64,000 bases of DNA from Ampelomyces quisqualis (lineage: Eukaryota > Ascomycota > Dothideomycetes > Pleosporales > Phaeosphaeriaceae): NCBI GenBank assembly GCA_018398575.1, contig JAGTXZ010000018.1:62001-126000 (forward strand), read 5' to 3'. Within the stretch, counting starts at the first letter, position 1. Every line of letters begins with the position of its first letter. The notes under the pieces were generated by a model that saw nothing but the letters and a program-made list of their open reading frames with translations, was not told the origin of the DNA and did no database searches. A program made the translations under genes and the position numbers. Shown here piece by piece: positions 43,430 to 53,887 of this stretch.

Positions 43430-45896
43430 ATGAACGTCTCTCCAAACTTCATCTCGATCGGCGGCAATCGTAATCCGGCTGCCGCAGACTGGGATGAAGA
43501 CGGGCTGCAACTACTTGCGTTTGGTGCGGACAATTCCGTCGCACTTTGGGATCCTCAGGCAAGCCAAGTCGTGGTGCCAATGAAACAAACGTCGACTAAT
43601 GTCAAGCAAGGATGCACATCTCGCCGGCGTTTGCAGTATCTTGAATGGCCATACCAAACCTGTCAACGCGGTCAAATTCTTTCCAACTCGCTCTGCTGAC
43701 GTTTCCGTCTTGCTGAGTGGTTCTGCGGACAACTCTTTGCGTATCTGGCGTGCACACAGGCAGCAGCTATCCAGTTTCACGTGCCTCAAAACTGTATCGG
43801 GGCATACAGGCCCCATCACCCGTATAGCCACACTTCCAGGATCAGATATCTTCGCTACCGGAGCATCAGATGGCACTGTCAAGATCTGGAAGCTCATACA
43901 TGATGCCAAGTACTCATCCGTTGACATCCATTTGTCGCAAACTGTCACTCTCGCTCCGAAATATTTTCCTTTGAACCTTGCATTGGCAAAATTGGACCAA
44001 ACATCCATTATCTTAGCGGTCGCCGGCACTCGTAGCACCATTCAGATCTTCGTTTCTCAAGATACCCAATTTCAACTATCTGCTACTCTTACCGGTCATG
44101 AAGGCTGGATTCGGGCGCTTGCCTTCACTCGAGAGACTCCCAATGAGGCTAGCGACCTCCTATTGGCATCCGCAAGTCAGGACAAGTACATTCGATTATG
44201 GAGGATACACCGTGGAGATGAGCTGCCAGCTACTAGCAGTGCGCTCAACGACCCGACATTGGGTGCACTGAGTAAGTCTTTATCGAACAAAGCACATTGG
44301 ATCGAATCACCCTCATCGACACACTCAGTCACATTTGAGGCGCTACTGCTTGGACACGAAGACTGGATCTACACGGCTTCTTGGCGGCACAGAGATGGAA
44401 AGCTACAACTTCTCTCGACTTCCGAAGATAACTCGGTCGCTATCTGGGAGAGTGATACTACTTCAGGTGTCTGGGTTTGTATCACAAGGCTAGGAGAGAT
44501 CAGCGCGCAGAAGGGCTCGACGAGCGCCACAGGAAGCGCAGGTGGGCTTTGGATAGGACTCTGGTCTCCAGATAGTAACTCCATCGTCTCTCTTGGCCGG
44601 ACTGGCAGTTGGAGAAAGTGGAACTACTCAGCGAGAACAGATACGTGGACGCAACAGGTCGCCACGACCGGGCACGTGCGTGAGGTCAAGGGCGTTTGTT
44701 GGTCAAGAGATGGATCATACTTGGTCACCACTGGATCAGACCAGACGACACGGCTGTATGCGCAGTGGAGACGACACGGCTCTTCTGCCTCATGGCACGA
44801 GTTCTCGAGGCCTCAGATTCATGGCTATGATCTGAACTGTATCGATGTGGTTACTAACTCGCAGTTTATTACCGGTGCCGACGAGAAGCTACTAAGGGTT
44901 TTCGACGAGCCCAAAGCCGTCGCAGAGATGCTCCAAAAGTTGTGCGACATCAAATCTACCGCTACTGCTGAGCTTCTCGATGCTGCCAATATTCCTGTCC
45001 TCGGCCTTTCTAACAAGGCAATACAAGCTGTTGGCGACGACGAGCCCATGGAAAACGGCGATGAGGACGGAGACGAACGTGAAGCTGTCGATTCTTCCTC
45101 TGTGATACGCAAATCTGCACTCAATTTCAGTCACCCGCCTTTCGAAGATCATCTAGCTCGACACCTGCTCTGGCCTGAAACGGAGAAGCTCTACGGTCAC
45201 GGCTACGAGATTTCCGCAGTAGCAGTCAGCCGAGATGGTAGCCTCGCTGCAACAGCCTGCCGCGCCAGCTCTATCGATCACGCCGTCATACGTTTGTACG
45301 ACACGAATGATTGGCTAGAAGTGAGGCCGCCTCTCAAGGCACATTCTCTCACAGTCACTGCGCTACAGTTCTCGCCTGACGACAAACACCTCCTCAGCGT
45401 TGGTCGTGACCGCCAGTGGGTCATCTGGGAGCGCAGCACGGAACCTTCACAGTACGTGCTAAAGCATTCGAATCCGAAAGGACATACACGCATGATCTTG
45501 GGCGCGTCATGGACGCCACTCGAACAGCCTACTTTTATGACAGCTGGTCGCGATAAGTCGGTCAAGATTTGGCAGATTACCGATACCGAAGTGCTGTTGA
45601 AGGGTACGGTAGCTGCCGCGGCGGCGGTGACGGCTGTAGCGTGTAGCAGTCGGCTATATCAAGATCGAATCTTGTTCACGCTAGGCACAGAGAGTGGGGA
45701 GATTGGTATCGGGCAGGCTGCGAATGAGGCTTTGAACAAGGCGGAGGTCACAATGGTCAAGGCGGAGCTGAGTCCAGCGAAGACCATCAATCAGCTCGTG
45801 TGGCGGCCGGGAAGGGCCGAGAACGAGCAGCAGTTTGCGATGGTTAGCGACGATAATTCTCTGCGGCTGTATGACGTCTTCATTGAAACCTCCTGA
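43430..45896 (+). CDS. ELP2: Elongator complex subunit Elp2 (WD40)
   Basis: Scaffold of the Elongator complex, which installs the cm5/mcm5 side chain on wobble uridines. Exons 43430-43558 and 43611-45896. Two WD40 propellers are visible as repeated units (GHTKPVNAVKF...NSLRIWR, GHTGPITRIAT...GTVKIWK, GHEGWIRALAF, GHEDWIYTASW, GHVREVKGVCWSRD, GHGYEISAVAVS, AHSLTVTALQFSPD, GHTRMILGASW). The N-terminus reads NFISIGGNRNPAAADWDEDG then ALWDPQ, joined to DAHLAGVCSILNGHTKPV. The best donor is GC (CAG/GCAAGC, 43559), with a CTAAT branch site before the acceptor at 43610; GT at 43568 is an alternative. Confidence 0.93.
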
Positions 45897-46100
45897 TGCA
45901 GGCAATGTAACAGCATAAATAGGCAGATACCATATACGTGGTAGCAGAGTTGGGAGGGGTCCTAGATATCTCAAACATACGATACATCCAGATTGTTCTC
46001 AGTGTTGACACGAATCTCTTGCATTATGAATGCCATGTCCTTTGGCAGCACCAGACTGAGCATGTTTGCCATGACTGTTTGTGGATATCGTACTCAAAAG

Positions 46101-46584
46101 CTACACTGGGCATACGTCCCTCATATTTCCACCGTCAATCCTTTTCTTGTATCTCCTCGAGAGCTCTTCGGATAGCCCATCATGAGCTGATGCGTACTCT
46201 TTCCTCACTTGCTCCGCTTTCTCCCTACCCTTCGCGTCTATGAAAGCCTTCGTCTCGAGAGGGGACGAGCTTGATGGGAGTTTGTGTAGTCTTGTGAAAG
46301 GAACGAGCCTACTGTAACCATCGCATTCATTCGACACGGTACAGAACTGATTCGCACAAGTGTCCTTCTTGAAGTACTTGCACATGACCCGTCTGCACTT
46401 GTCACTCTTGCCGCGGAGTTTGCAGTTCTCGCATGGGGCCTGTCCATCACAGTCCTTCCAAACATGGGTCAAGCACTCTCTGCGGCCAGTTCTTGTTCCA
46501 TGGTCGAGTGGTTGAATCTGCGTGTCGGAGGGAGAACATGTGCGTGCGGTATGACGACTCTCACTTCACCTTCAGTGTTTCCAT
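46101..46584 (-). CDS. small Cys-rich zinc-finger protein
   Basis: Exons 46584-46570 (METLK) and 46517-46101, joined as METLKIQPLDHGTRTGRREC. Cysteine clusters: RRECLTHVWKDCDGQAPCEN, then CKLRGKSDKCRRVMCKYFKK, then DTCANQFCTVSNECDGYSRL. The last resembles a CCCH finger (C-x7-C-x4-C-x3) in which the fourth ligand position is Asn where related proteins have His. This is followed by a helical, charged C-terminus (AKGREKAEQVRKEYASAHDG). About 143 aa. The family looks like uncharacterised fungal C3H1-type proteins; function unknown. Confidence 0.65.
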
Positions 46585-46646
46585 GCTAGCGGCGCGCTAG
46601 TACTCAGATCCATTTTGAAGCTCCCTCGAGTATACCTTAACCTTGC

Positions 46647-47366
46647 ATGAGACTCACATCAACCTACGGCACCAAGTCGACTCTATGTACCACCGCACAT
46701 ACAAACAGGCACACCTTTGGCGAGTCAACCAGCAGTGCCGAGACACCGTCCAAGGCTCCGCGCAGCCTCAACAGCATCACAAACCCTTCTCTAAAAGTAA
46801 TGTGTTGCTCCCCGCCTCGCTGTTGCAGGTACTTTTACTCACCGTTTTGTAGCTCAATACCATCATGACTGGCCAAGAGCTTGCGGACAAGGTCCAAGAC
46901 TTGACCCTCGAGCCCAGCCATGTTGAGATGGAGCTGCAGCGCTACAAGCGCAAGTAGACCAAGTTGGTTTCCGACTACAAACAGCTCAAGCAAAACCACA
47001 AGGAGCTTGAGGGCGAACACGGACAAATGGACGACTACAATAGGGAGCTAGAGGCAGAGGTGAAGAATCTTGAGCTTCAGAATGAGAGTCTTCAAGATGA
47101 AGTCGACGAGCTGAAGCAGGCTGCTTCAACTCCTGTCAACAACATGACCACTGCGGAAGCAGAAATGGCCAAAGACAAGCGCGATGGCCATGGAAGGCGT
47201 TCAGACAGAGCGAGAGAAAGCCATCAAGCTTTGCCCATTATGGCAGGCAGGAACATGTCGCCTAGCAGGACCTGGACAATGGTGCAAACATGGCTATCAT
47301 CCACCCAAGGAGAGAAAGCCGAGGAACAACAACGTCGATAGATCGAGCTTTGCCTCTGCGGCCTAA
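46647..47366 (+). pseudogene. coiled-coil plus CCCH zinc-finger gene, apparently disrupted
   Basis: Exon 46647-46796 (MRLTSTYGTKSTLCTTA...) joins at 46853 to LNTIMTGQELADKVQDLTLE. The frame then meets TAG (46955-46957) between YKRK and TKLVSDYKQL, continues as a clear coiled coil (NRELEAEVKNLELQNESLQD), and at about 47180 a frame change is needed to reach the finger CPLWQAGTCRLAGPGQWCKH then GYHPPKERK and a stop at 47366. One nonsense codon and one frameshift argue for a pseudogene or for sequence errors; a tiny unrecognised intron could explain the frameshift but not both. Confidence 0.55.
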
Positions 47367-47473
47367 GATAACTACGCAACTCTCATAGCCAGGTGTCAGG
47401 TAGACGTAGGACTGGCGGCCACCAGCTTGTGGTGTGATTCCTCATATGATGTACTTTACACATTCGGCACCGA

Positions 47474-47522
47474 ATACCCGCCCCACGAGCAGAGCGGAGC
47501 GCTTGGCTCGTGGGGCGGGTAT
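47474..47522. repeat. 17-bp perfect inverted repeat (hairpin)
   Basis: Left arm ATACCCGCCCCACGAGC (47474-47490), 15-nt loop, right arm GCTCGTGGGGCGGGTAT (47506-47522). Strong GC-rich stem between two convergent genes. Confidence 0.9.
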
Positions 47523-47685
47523 AGGAGAGGATTACATCAAGGGGATTCATTTTGAAGGAGCACAACACCTCATCTCCAGAGCACATAGTGAGTATTACAC
47601 ATCTAGCTCAATTATTTACATTTCATGAACAAACTCAAGATTTTCATATTACTTTTCGCCACTAATCCGTTGCAATGAAAAACCA

Positions 47686-50260
47686 CTATAGCGGGGGCGC
47701 ACTGGGGTCCATCATACACTGGTCCACCCGCATAAGCTGCTTTCCAGTTTTCTTGGCAATCTGGATGAACTCCCTCAAGTAGCTGACGGTAGACGGGTAC
47801 AAGTAGTGCAACACAACGAGGTTACCGCCCTTGTTCACGTCGCGCTGGAAGGCGACCTTCTGCTGCTCGGGGGTGCTGGTCTCAGCCCACAACCAATCCT
47901 CGACATCGACGGACCAGTTGGTGATGGTAGCCTTGGAGCCAACAGCCTTTACAAGACGGGAGCGCATACGGGCACCCTCGTTACCAAAGGGAGGACGGAA
48001 GTAAGGGGTATCAAGGCCGTTGAACTGCGACTTCATGACCTTGATGTCCTCGTTGTACTCCCAATCAATGGCGGCGTAGTTGGGGAGCGATTCCATCTTG
48101 GGATGGGTGAAGGAGTGAAGAGCGAGCTGGTGACCGGCGGCCATCATTTCTTTGTAGACGTTGGTCAGGTTGGTACCCTGGTCGAGAAGAGGTGCGCCCA
48201 CGGTGAAGAAAGTGACCTTGATGTTCTCCTCGCGGATGATTTTGAGGACTTCCTGAGCGAGTTCTGGGACACCGTCGTCGATGGCGAAGGCAAAGGAATT
48301 GGGGCGCTTGCAGGCGAAGACGAGGTTACCGGTCTGATCCTTGGGAGGAATAGGGAAGCCAGCGGGCACTGAGGGAACAATTTCAATTACGGACAGGGTG
48401 ACCGGGTCGGCACTGTAGAAGCCTTTGAAAGCGAAGCCAATGACGCGAGAAAAGTCAACGTTGAAGTGGTTCATTGGGATGTAGATGTCCTCGCCCTTGG
48501 CGTAACGAGCAACCTCAGCAGAGTCCCATGTCTCGGGGAAGGGGGCGACCTCAGCATTGCAGCCTTGGTTGTGTTGTTGGAAAGCAATGGTGAATTTGGT
48601 ATTTCCAGAGTACTTGATGTGAAGGTAAGAGCCCTTGTACTTGTTGAAGTCGCTGCAGGTACCAGAAACCTGAGTGTAGAAAGAGTAGTCCGCATCGGAG
48701 GAAGTGATGGTAAGCTTGCCGCCGTTGTAATTGAGTGTCATGCCCTCGTCACCACCGTGCCAGTTGCCAAGAGCGTTGGAATCGGCGTTGGCGAATTTGT
48801 CGATGACTAGCGCGGCAGAAGTGCCGCTGGGTGCAGCAATTGTAGTGCTTGAGCCAGAGCCGCTCTCGGCAGGAGGGGCAATGTACTCGCCAGTTTGGCC
48901 ACAGTAGAAAGCCAGTGGACCAAATTCAACCTTGCCAGAGAAACTAGAGAAGAGGATAGTGGTGAGCTTCTCCGTGTTCAGGGAAGGGAATTTGGAGAAA
49001 GGAATAAGGTAAAGCTTCTCGGTGTTGTCGAATGTCCAGCTGAGCTCAGTGGATGTCTGACCAGCGGATTTGGCGTTGGTAGCATCGCAACTGTCGGAAG
49101 AGTCGAGCTGAACAGACAGGGTAGTGCCAGCAGGGGCCTTGATGCGGAGGGAGATACCGCCATACTTGTTCTTCGCGTTCACACAAGGAAATTGGCTGTA
49201 GAAGTAAGAGCTGCCATCGGTCTTGGGAACAATCTCCACGTGGTTGGGAGACGGCTTTCCTACAGTGATGGACTCCACGGTGTTGTCAGTGGACGTGGGG
49301 TAGTTGAACGCGTTGTAGAACAGGAAAGTCAAGCGAGACTGCGAGATCCAATCATCAATGAGAAGCGGGGAGCAAGTGCCGGACGGGGCCACAGAGGAGA
49401 CGAGGGTAGACGAAGCCCTGGAGGCAGACAAGGACACCGAATTTGCCGAGGACCTAACAGAAGAAGGAGCCACTGAATTTGCCGAGGGTCCAACAGAAGA
49501 GGGAGCAGCAGAAGAGGGAGCAGCAGAAGAGGGAGCAACAGAAGAGGGAGCAACAGAAGAGGGAGCAACAGAAGAGGGAGCAACAGAAGAAGGAGCAAGA
49601 GAAGAGGGAGCAAGAGAAGAGGGAGCAACAGAAGAAGGAGCAACAGAAGAGGGAGCAACAGAAGAGGGAGCAACAGAAGACGAGCCAGCAGATGAGCCAG
49701 AGCAAGCAAGCTCAATATTGGCAAGGGTCCAGGTAGTAGTGGTAGAAGAGAATCCAGCCCAGACGACGCCGGTGATAGCCTTGGGATTGGCACCAGCGAA
49801 GCTGGTGAAAGGAATGGTGACGGTCTGCTCGTTGCCGGTGAGACCAGTAACCTGGGTGTAGTAGGACTTGTAGGTTCCGGCGGAGCAAGCAGTCTTGGTC
49901 TGGAACTCGACGACTACGGATCCCTGGGCTTTGCCCTTGATCTTGAACTGCAGAGCGGTGAGTCCTTTAGCTGAGGCGTCCTGGCACGGGAACGTCTCGT
50001 AGAAGTACGATTTGGACTTGGGCTTGAAGCTGAGGACGTTGTTGCTGGCAGAGATGGAGCTCATACTGCCGTCATCTGGTGAAGATTAGAGGCGGGTGCG
50101 AAGCGAGCAAAGCGTAGTACGCACCACTGGTCCATTCTCCCAGGCTGTTGGTCTTGCTGGACCACTTGGAGAAGTCATCGATCTTGGTGGGCGATTGGCA
50201 GGCGGCATGGACGTGGTTGGTGAAGGCGGCGGCGAGGCCAATTAGAGCGGAAATAAGCAT
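47686..50260 (-). CDS. large secreted polysaccharide (chitin) deacetylase, CE4, with three N-terminal modules
   Basis: Exons 50260-50125 and 50075-47686 (about 842 aa). Signal peptide MLISALIGLAAAFTNHVHA. Three similar beta-sandwich-like modules follow, each with an FY...C block: SYFYETFPCQDASAKGLTAL, SYFYSQFPCVNAKNKYGGIS, YSFYTQVSGTCSDFNKYKGS. A Ser/Pro/Ala linker of PSSVA repeats separates the first from the second. The C-terminal NodB domain has motif 1 FAFAIDDGVPE, motif 2 HSFTHPKM (metal His-x3-His) and motif 3 RPPFGNEGARM, then NWSVDVEDW and VVLHYL. Predicted to deacetylate chitin or a related wall glycan outside the cell. Confidence 0.88.
49484..49705. repeat. in-frame 15-bp minisatellite (PSSVA-coding)
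   Basis: About 14 tandem units of 15 bp (plus strand GAGGGAGCAACAGAA and variants GCAGCAGAA, GCAAGAGAA) within the deacetylase coding region, encoding Ser-Val/Leu/Ala-Ala-Pro-Ser on the minus strand. All changes preserve the frame. Confidence 0.9.
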
Positions 50261-51693
50261 GTTGAAGGTAGTGTAGCGAGGGACTGGGCAAAAGCGAATG
50301 TACAGAAGTCAATGGGACTTCCAGTGGTTGAGTCAGGCACCCTGCGGCTTGAGGGAGGTTCACGAAGTTCAGGCCGATAATCCGGTCGTGAGAAAGCGAA
50401 GAACAGGAGGCTGCATGGCTAGATATATTTCCGTGCCCTAGGCCACGGCGAGATGCATGAGACATGGGAAAACAGCTAGCGGCCTGGGCATGCAGTTTTG
50501 ACCGAGCGAGGCAGCTATTTTTGGGGTAGTAGGGCTCGGCACGTGCAGATCTATCGTGGGAGCTTGGCCCGTTTGAGGCTGACGTCTGCTGGATGTGGAC
50601 ATGTGGGGCGCTAACCCCTGAGCCGGATGCTTGGCCGTCGCTTTGCGGAGGCGGCCAGCGTAGGGCTGGCCAGTGCCCACATGCTGTGAATACTTACCAC
50701 AGGCGACCAAATTCGCCGAGCAGCACTGCAGCTGTCGCAGGTGGAATCGGTGTTGCCTGTGGCCGTGCCGATAACGGAGGCGATTCAGCGGGACTGCAAC
50801 GTCCACGAAAGGCGGTTGGTGAGCCAGATACGAGCGAGCAATACTTGGCTGGCGGATCCACATGTCTGGAGGCTTCTTGACCGGCGCTGTAGGCGGCATT
50901 GCCCAGGCGCCGGGGTCGCCCAAGCGAAGACAAAGAGAAAGAGAAGAGATTCCCTGCCCAGAGCGGGTGTCAGCGCCGCCACCGTCGGGTACCATTGTTT
51001 CAACAAACATCAGCTGCATCGCGTTAGCAGCCTGCAAAAGGGGCTTGATGAATTCTGGGGCCTAGGTTTCCGGGTCCTGCTATCGCTGGCTGGATCGGAT
51101 CCCTACTGTGTATGCAATTACCAACGCTGTCTTGTCGGCTCCATGTCATATCTATAAACCTCTGGCCATCCAATGTGGTCAGACGAGCAAGAGTGTATAC
51201 CAAAAATGCATTGGAACCGGGATGCTTCATCGATAGCTTCGAGATGTCATGATCCAACAACTACCTGAAGGCTACATACATTGTGGCTGTTCGGGGCATT
51301 GACAAATCCTGCACCACGAAAAGACTGCATAGGCTTCGTGTTACCGCCATCTGATCGGCTCAGCTCTAGATACCTCATGTTACTACAGGGCTCCTCACGA
51401 ATTAATACGGTATAAACTCGTATTCCTTATTGCACGACTGTTCACTAAGCTCTTCGGGGCCAAGCCTTGACCCCACCAACCCGCTAACCAGTGGGCGTCA
51501 TCATCTTGATATGCATCGACACACGCATGAACCCCATCACCAAAGTACCAGCCAGTCTTGCAGACTGCGCTTTTCATGCGAGCTCTCCGTGGCCTCACGC
51601 GATTCCTGCAGACAACGCGCAAGCATTCTTCCAGCATGGCAACTACAAGCGAGTGTGTCCAGCTCATGCGTTGTCATCACTCCAGCAGCTCAC
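50261..51693. other. intergenic, no supported gene (1.4 kb)
   Basis: Upstream region of the deacetylase. A 199-aa minus-strand ORF (50438-51037) overlaps other ORFs and has no domain or signal; I treat it as chance. Confidence 0.4.
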
Positions 51694-52517
51694 ATGTATA
51701 GTCTTGTGCGATTAGCACAGATGCTAGTAGAAAAAGGGCCACACAAGGCCGAACACACACCCAGACGGGTGCGTGGCCTGTTCAATGGCAAGTACGCGTT
51801 CGACACCATCAAGGCAGTCCACGTCTGGGAACACCCAAACTATCCACAGTCGGTACCACTTCTCAGTGCAACGCTCTGAAGCTCAGTAGTGGCAGATACT
51901 ATGTGCCAGCCTCGGCCTTCAAGTCTAATGCCGACCTCAAGAAGCTGGCACCAATAGACGGCACTGGCGGCGCTGCTCATCTGGGTCGTTTGACCGTGGG
52001 GGAGCACAGCACAGATCGCGTTGTTTTCTTCGATACTCCTGCGCTCAAAGACCTGGTCAAGGTCGACTTCCGAGCCATAGATGTATGGTTCGAAGAGGAT
52101 GTGCCCATTTACTGCCACCCAAAAGATCCTTATAAACGCATCGATATCCTGCAGTCTACACGCAGTGTTAAAGTGTCCATCGACGGTGTCACACTCGCCG
52201 AGACGCGGAGCCCTTTGTTCCTGCTCGAGACGACGTTGCGAACACGTTACTACTTACCACCCACCAGCGTCCAATGGGAGTATCTCGTTCCCAGTAACAC
52301 GGCATCGCTGTGTCCGTACAAAGGCAGGGCGGAATACTATCATGCCAAGGTCAATGGCCGGGTGTATGAAAATGTGGTGTGGTATTATCGATATCCCACT
52401 GCAGAGAGTGCTCCGGTCGCTGGATATTTGTGCTTTTACAACGAGCGGGTGGATATTTGGGTCGATGGCGAGAAGGAGGAGAGGAATCCTCGAGGTCCTG
52501 CTCATCAGTCTGTATAG
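51694..52517 (+). CDS. DUF427 domain protein (tandem copies)
   Basis: Exons 51694-51848 and 51896-52517, joined as WEHPNYPQYYVPASAF. The first half carries a DUF427-like module (TPRRVRGLFNGKYAFDTIKA, VWEHPNYPQ, YYVPASAF), the second a full copy (KVSIDGVTLAETRSPLFLLE, RYYLPPTSVQWEYL, CPYKGRAEYYHAKVNG, WYYRYPTAESAPVAGYLCFY, ERVDIWVDGE). These proteins are widespread in fungi and bacteria; their biochemical role is not established. The join uses a GTCGGT donor, which is weak, but it restores the family sequence. Confidence 0.82.
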
Positions 52518-52738
52518 AGAGGCATTGCTCGCAACATCTCCTGCTACCTAATGGACTTGCAAGAAAGCTATTGCTGCTCCATTGGCCAGTAATCGCTTGA
52601 AGCTAGTAGGTGTTACATGGTCACTTGATTGGCCCCGAGATTCGAGGCTGCTTGGCACCCAGAAATTCGAGGTGGGCGCCCTCAACACCACACCACGACA
52701 GGCCGCCAGAGAGCGTCTGCATCGCCGCCACATCCAAC

Positions 52739-53887
52739 ATGCCCCCCCGGCTGCACGCCATGCGCCTGGCCCTCTCGCTGCTGAGCATATCGTCCAAGAG
52801 GGCGCCGGTGACAGCACCAGCAGTTGCGCCATTCCGGGTTCCCTGCTACGGGCAGCCGCAAAGATGCGCCTCGATCCTCTCGTCGCTGTCGGACAACAAG
52901 GGCGCGTACAACAAGAAGATCCGGCGCGGTCGCGGGCCGGCGTCGGGCAAGGGCAAGACGGCAGGGCGCGGCCAGAAGGGCCAGCATGCGCACGGCAAGG
53001 TGCCCACGGGCTTCGAGGGAGGGCAGACGCCGCTGAGCATCACCAAGCCGGAGCGCGGGAGGGGCAAGCACAACGCGTATGTCTTTGGCCTTTCCCTGGC
53101 AGGCCGCAGTCGACGTGCGCGCGCGCCATGCTGACCAGGGCCCAGCTTCAAGGTGGACATGTCGCCCATCAACCTCGACCGCATCCAGTCGTGGATCGAC
53201 CAGGGCCGCCTCGACCCCTCCAAGCCCATCACCATGAAGGAGCTGCACTCGTCGCGCTGTCTGCACGGCGTCAAGCGCCACGGCGTCAAGCTGCTGGCAA
53301 GGGTGCGTCACGGCCGCCACAGTGCCGACACGTGTTGAAAACGGCACACTGACACGCGCGCACAGAACCCCGAGCACCTGACCTCTGCCATACACATTGT
53401 CGTTTCCCGCGCATCCGCCGAAGCCATCGCCCGCGTCGAGGCCCTCGGCGGCACCGTCACCACCCGCTTCTACTCTCCCACCTCCATCAAGCGCGTCTTG
53501 CGCGGCGACTCCCACCCCGTCGTCTCTCTGCAAGCTTCCCACGACCTGATCAACCTCGCCTCCATTGCCATGCCCGATTGCATCACACCGCCCTTGCTCT
53601 CCTCCCTCCAGTCTGCCACGGGCGACGAAGCAGCCAAGAGAGAGGCCCTGGCTGCGCTGATGCAGAGTCTAGGCCAAAGGTACAAGTACAGACTGCCTGA
53701 TGCTACGGGGCGAAAGGACATTGAGTACTATCGCGATCCAGCGCATCGTGGCTACTTGGCCTACACGATGAAGCAGGGAGAGAGCCCGAGTCTGTTCTTC
53801 AAGCCGCCGGGCGAGGCAAAGGACCGCAAGAAGCAGAGTGCGAGGAGAGATGCCGCCAAGGCCAGTGCAGACAACAAACTGTTCTGA
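52739..53887 (+). CDS. MRPL10: mitochondrial large-subunit ribosomal protein uL15m
   Basis: Exons 52739-53076, 53146-53302, 53366-53887. A mitochondrial N-terminus (MRLALSLLSISSKRAPVTAP) is followed by the uL15 signature GAYNKKIRRGRGPASGKGKT, AGRGQKGQHAHG and FEGGQTPL, then FKVDMSPINLDRIQSWIDQG, RHGVKLLAR and NPEHLTSAIHIVVSRAS. The C-terminal extension (YLAYTMKQGESPSLFFKPPG) is typical of fungal mitochondrial uL15. Met 52763 is an alternative start. Confidence 0.92.

Noticed and set aside
50438..51037. 199-aa minus-strand ORF upstream of the deacetylase
   Set aside because: Overlaps several other open frames, no signal peptide, domain or splice structure; likely a chance ORF in a GC-balanced spacer.
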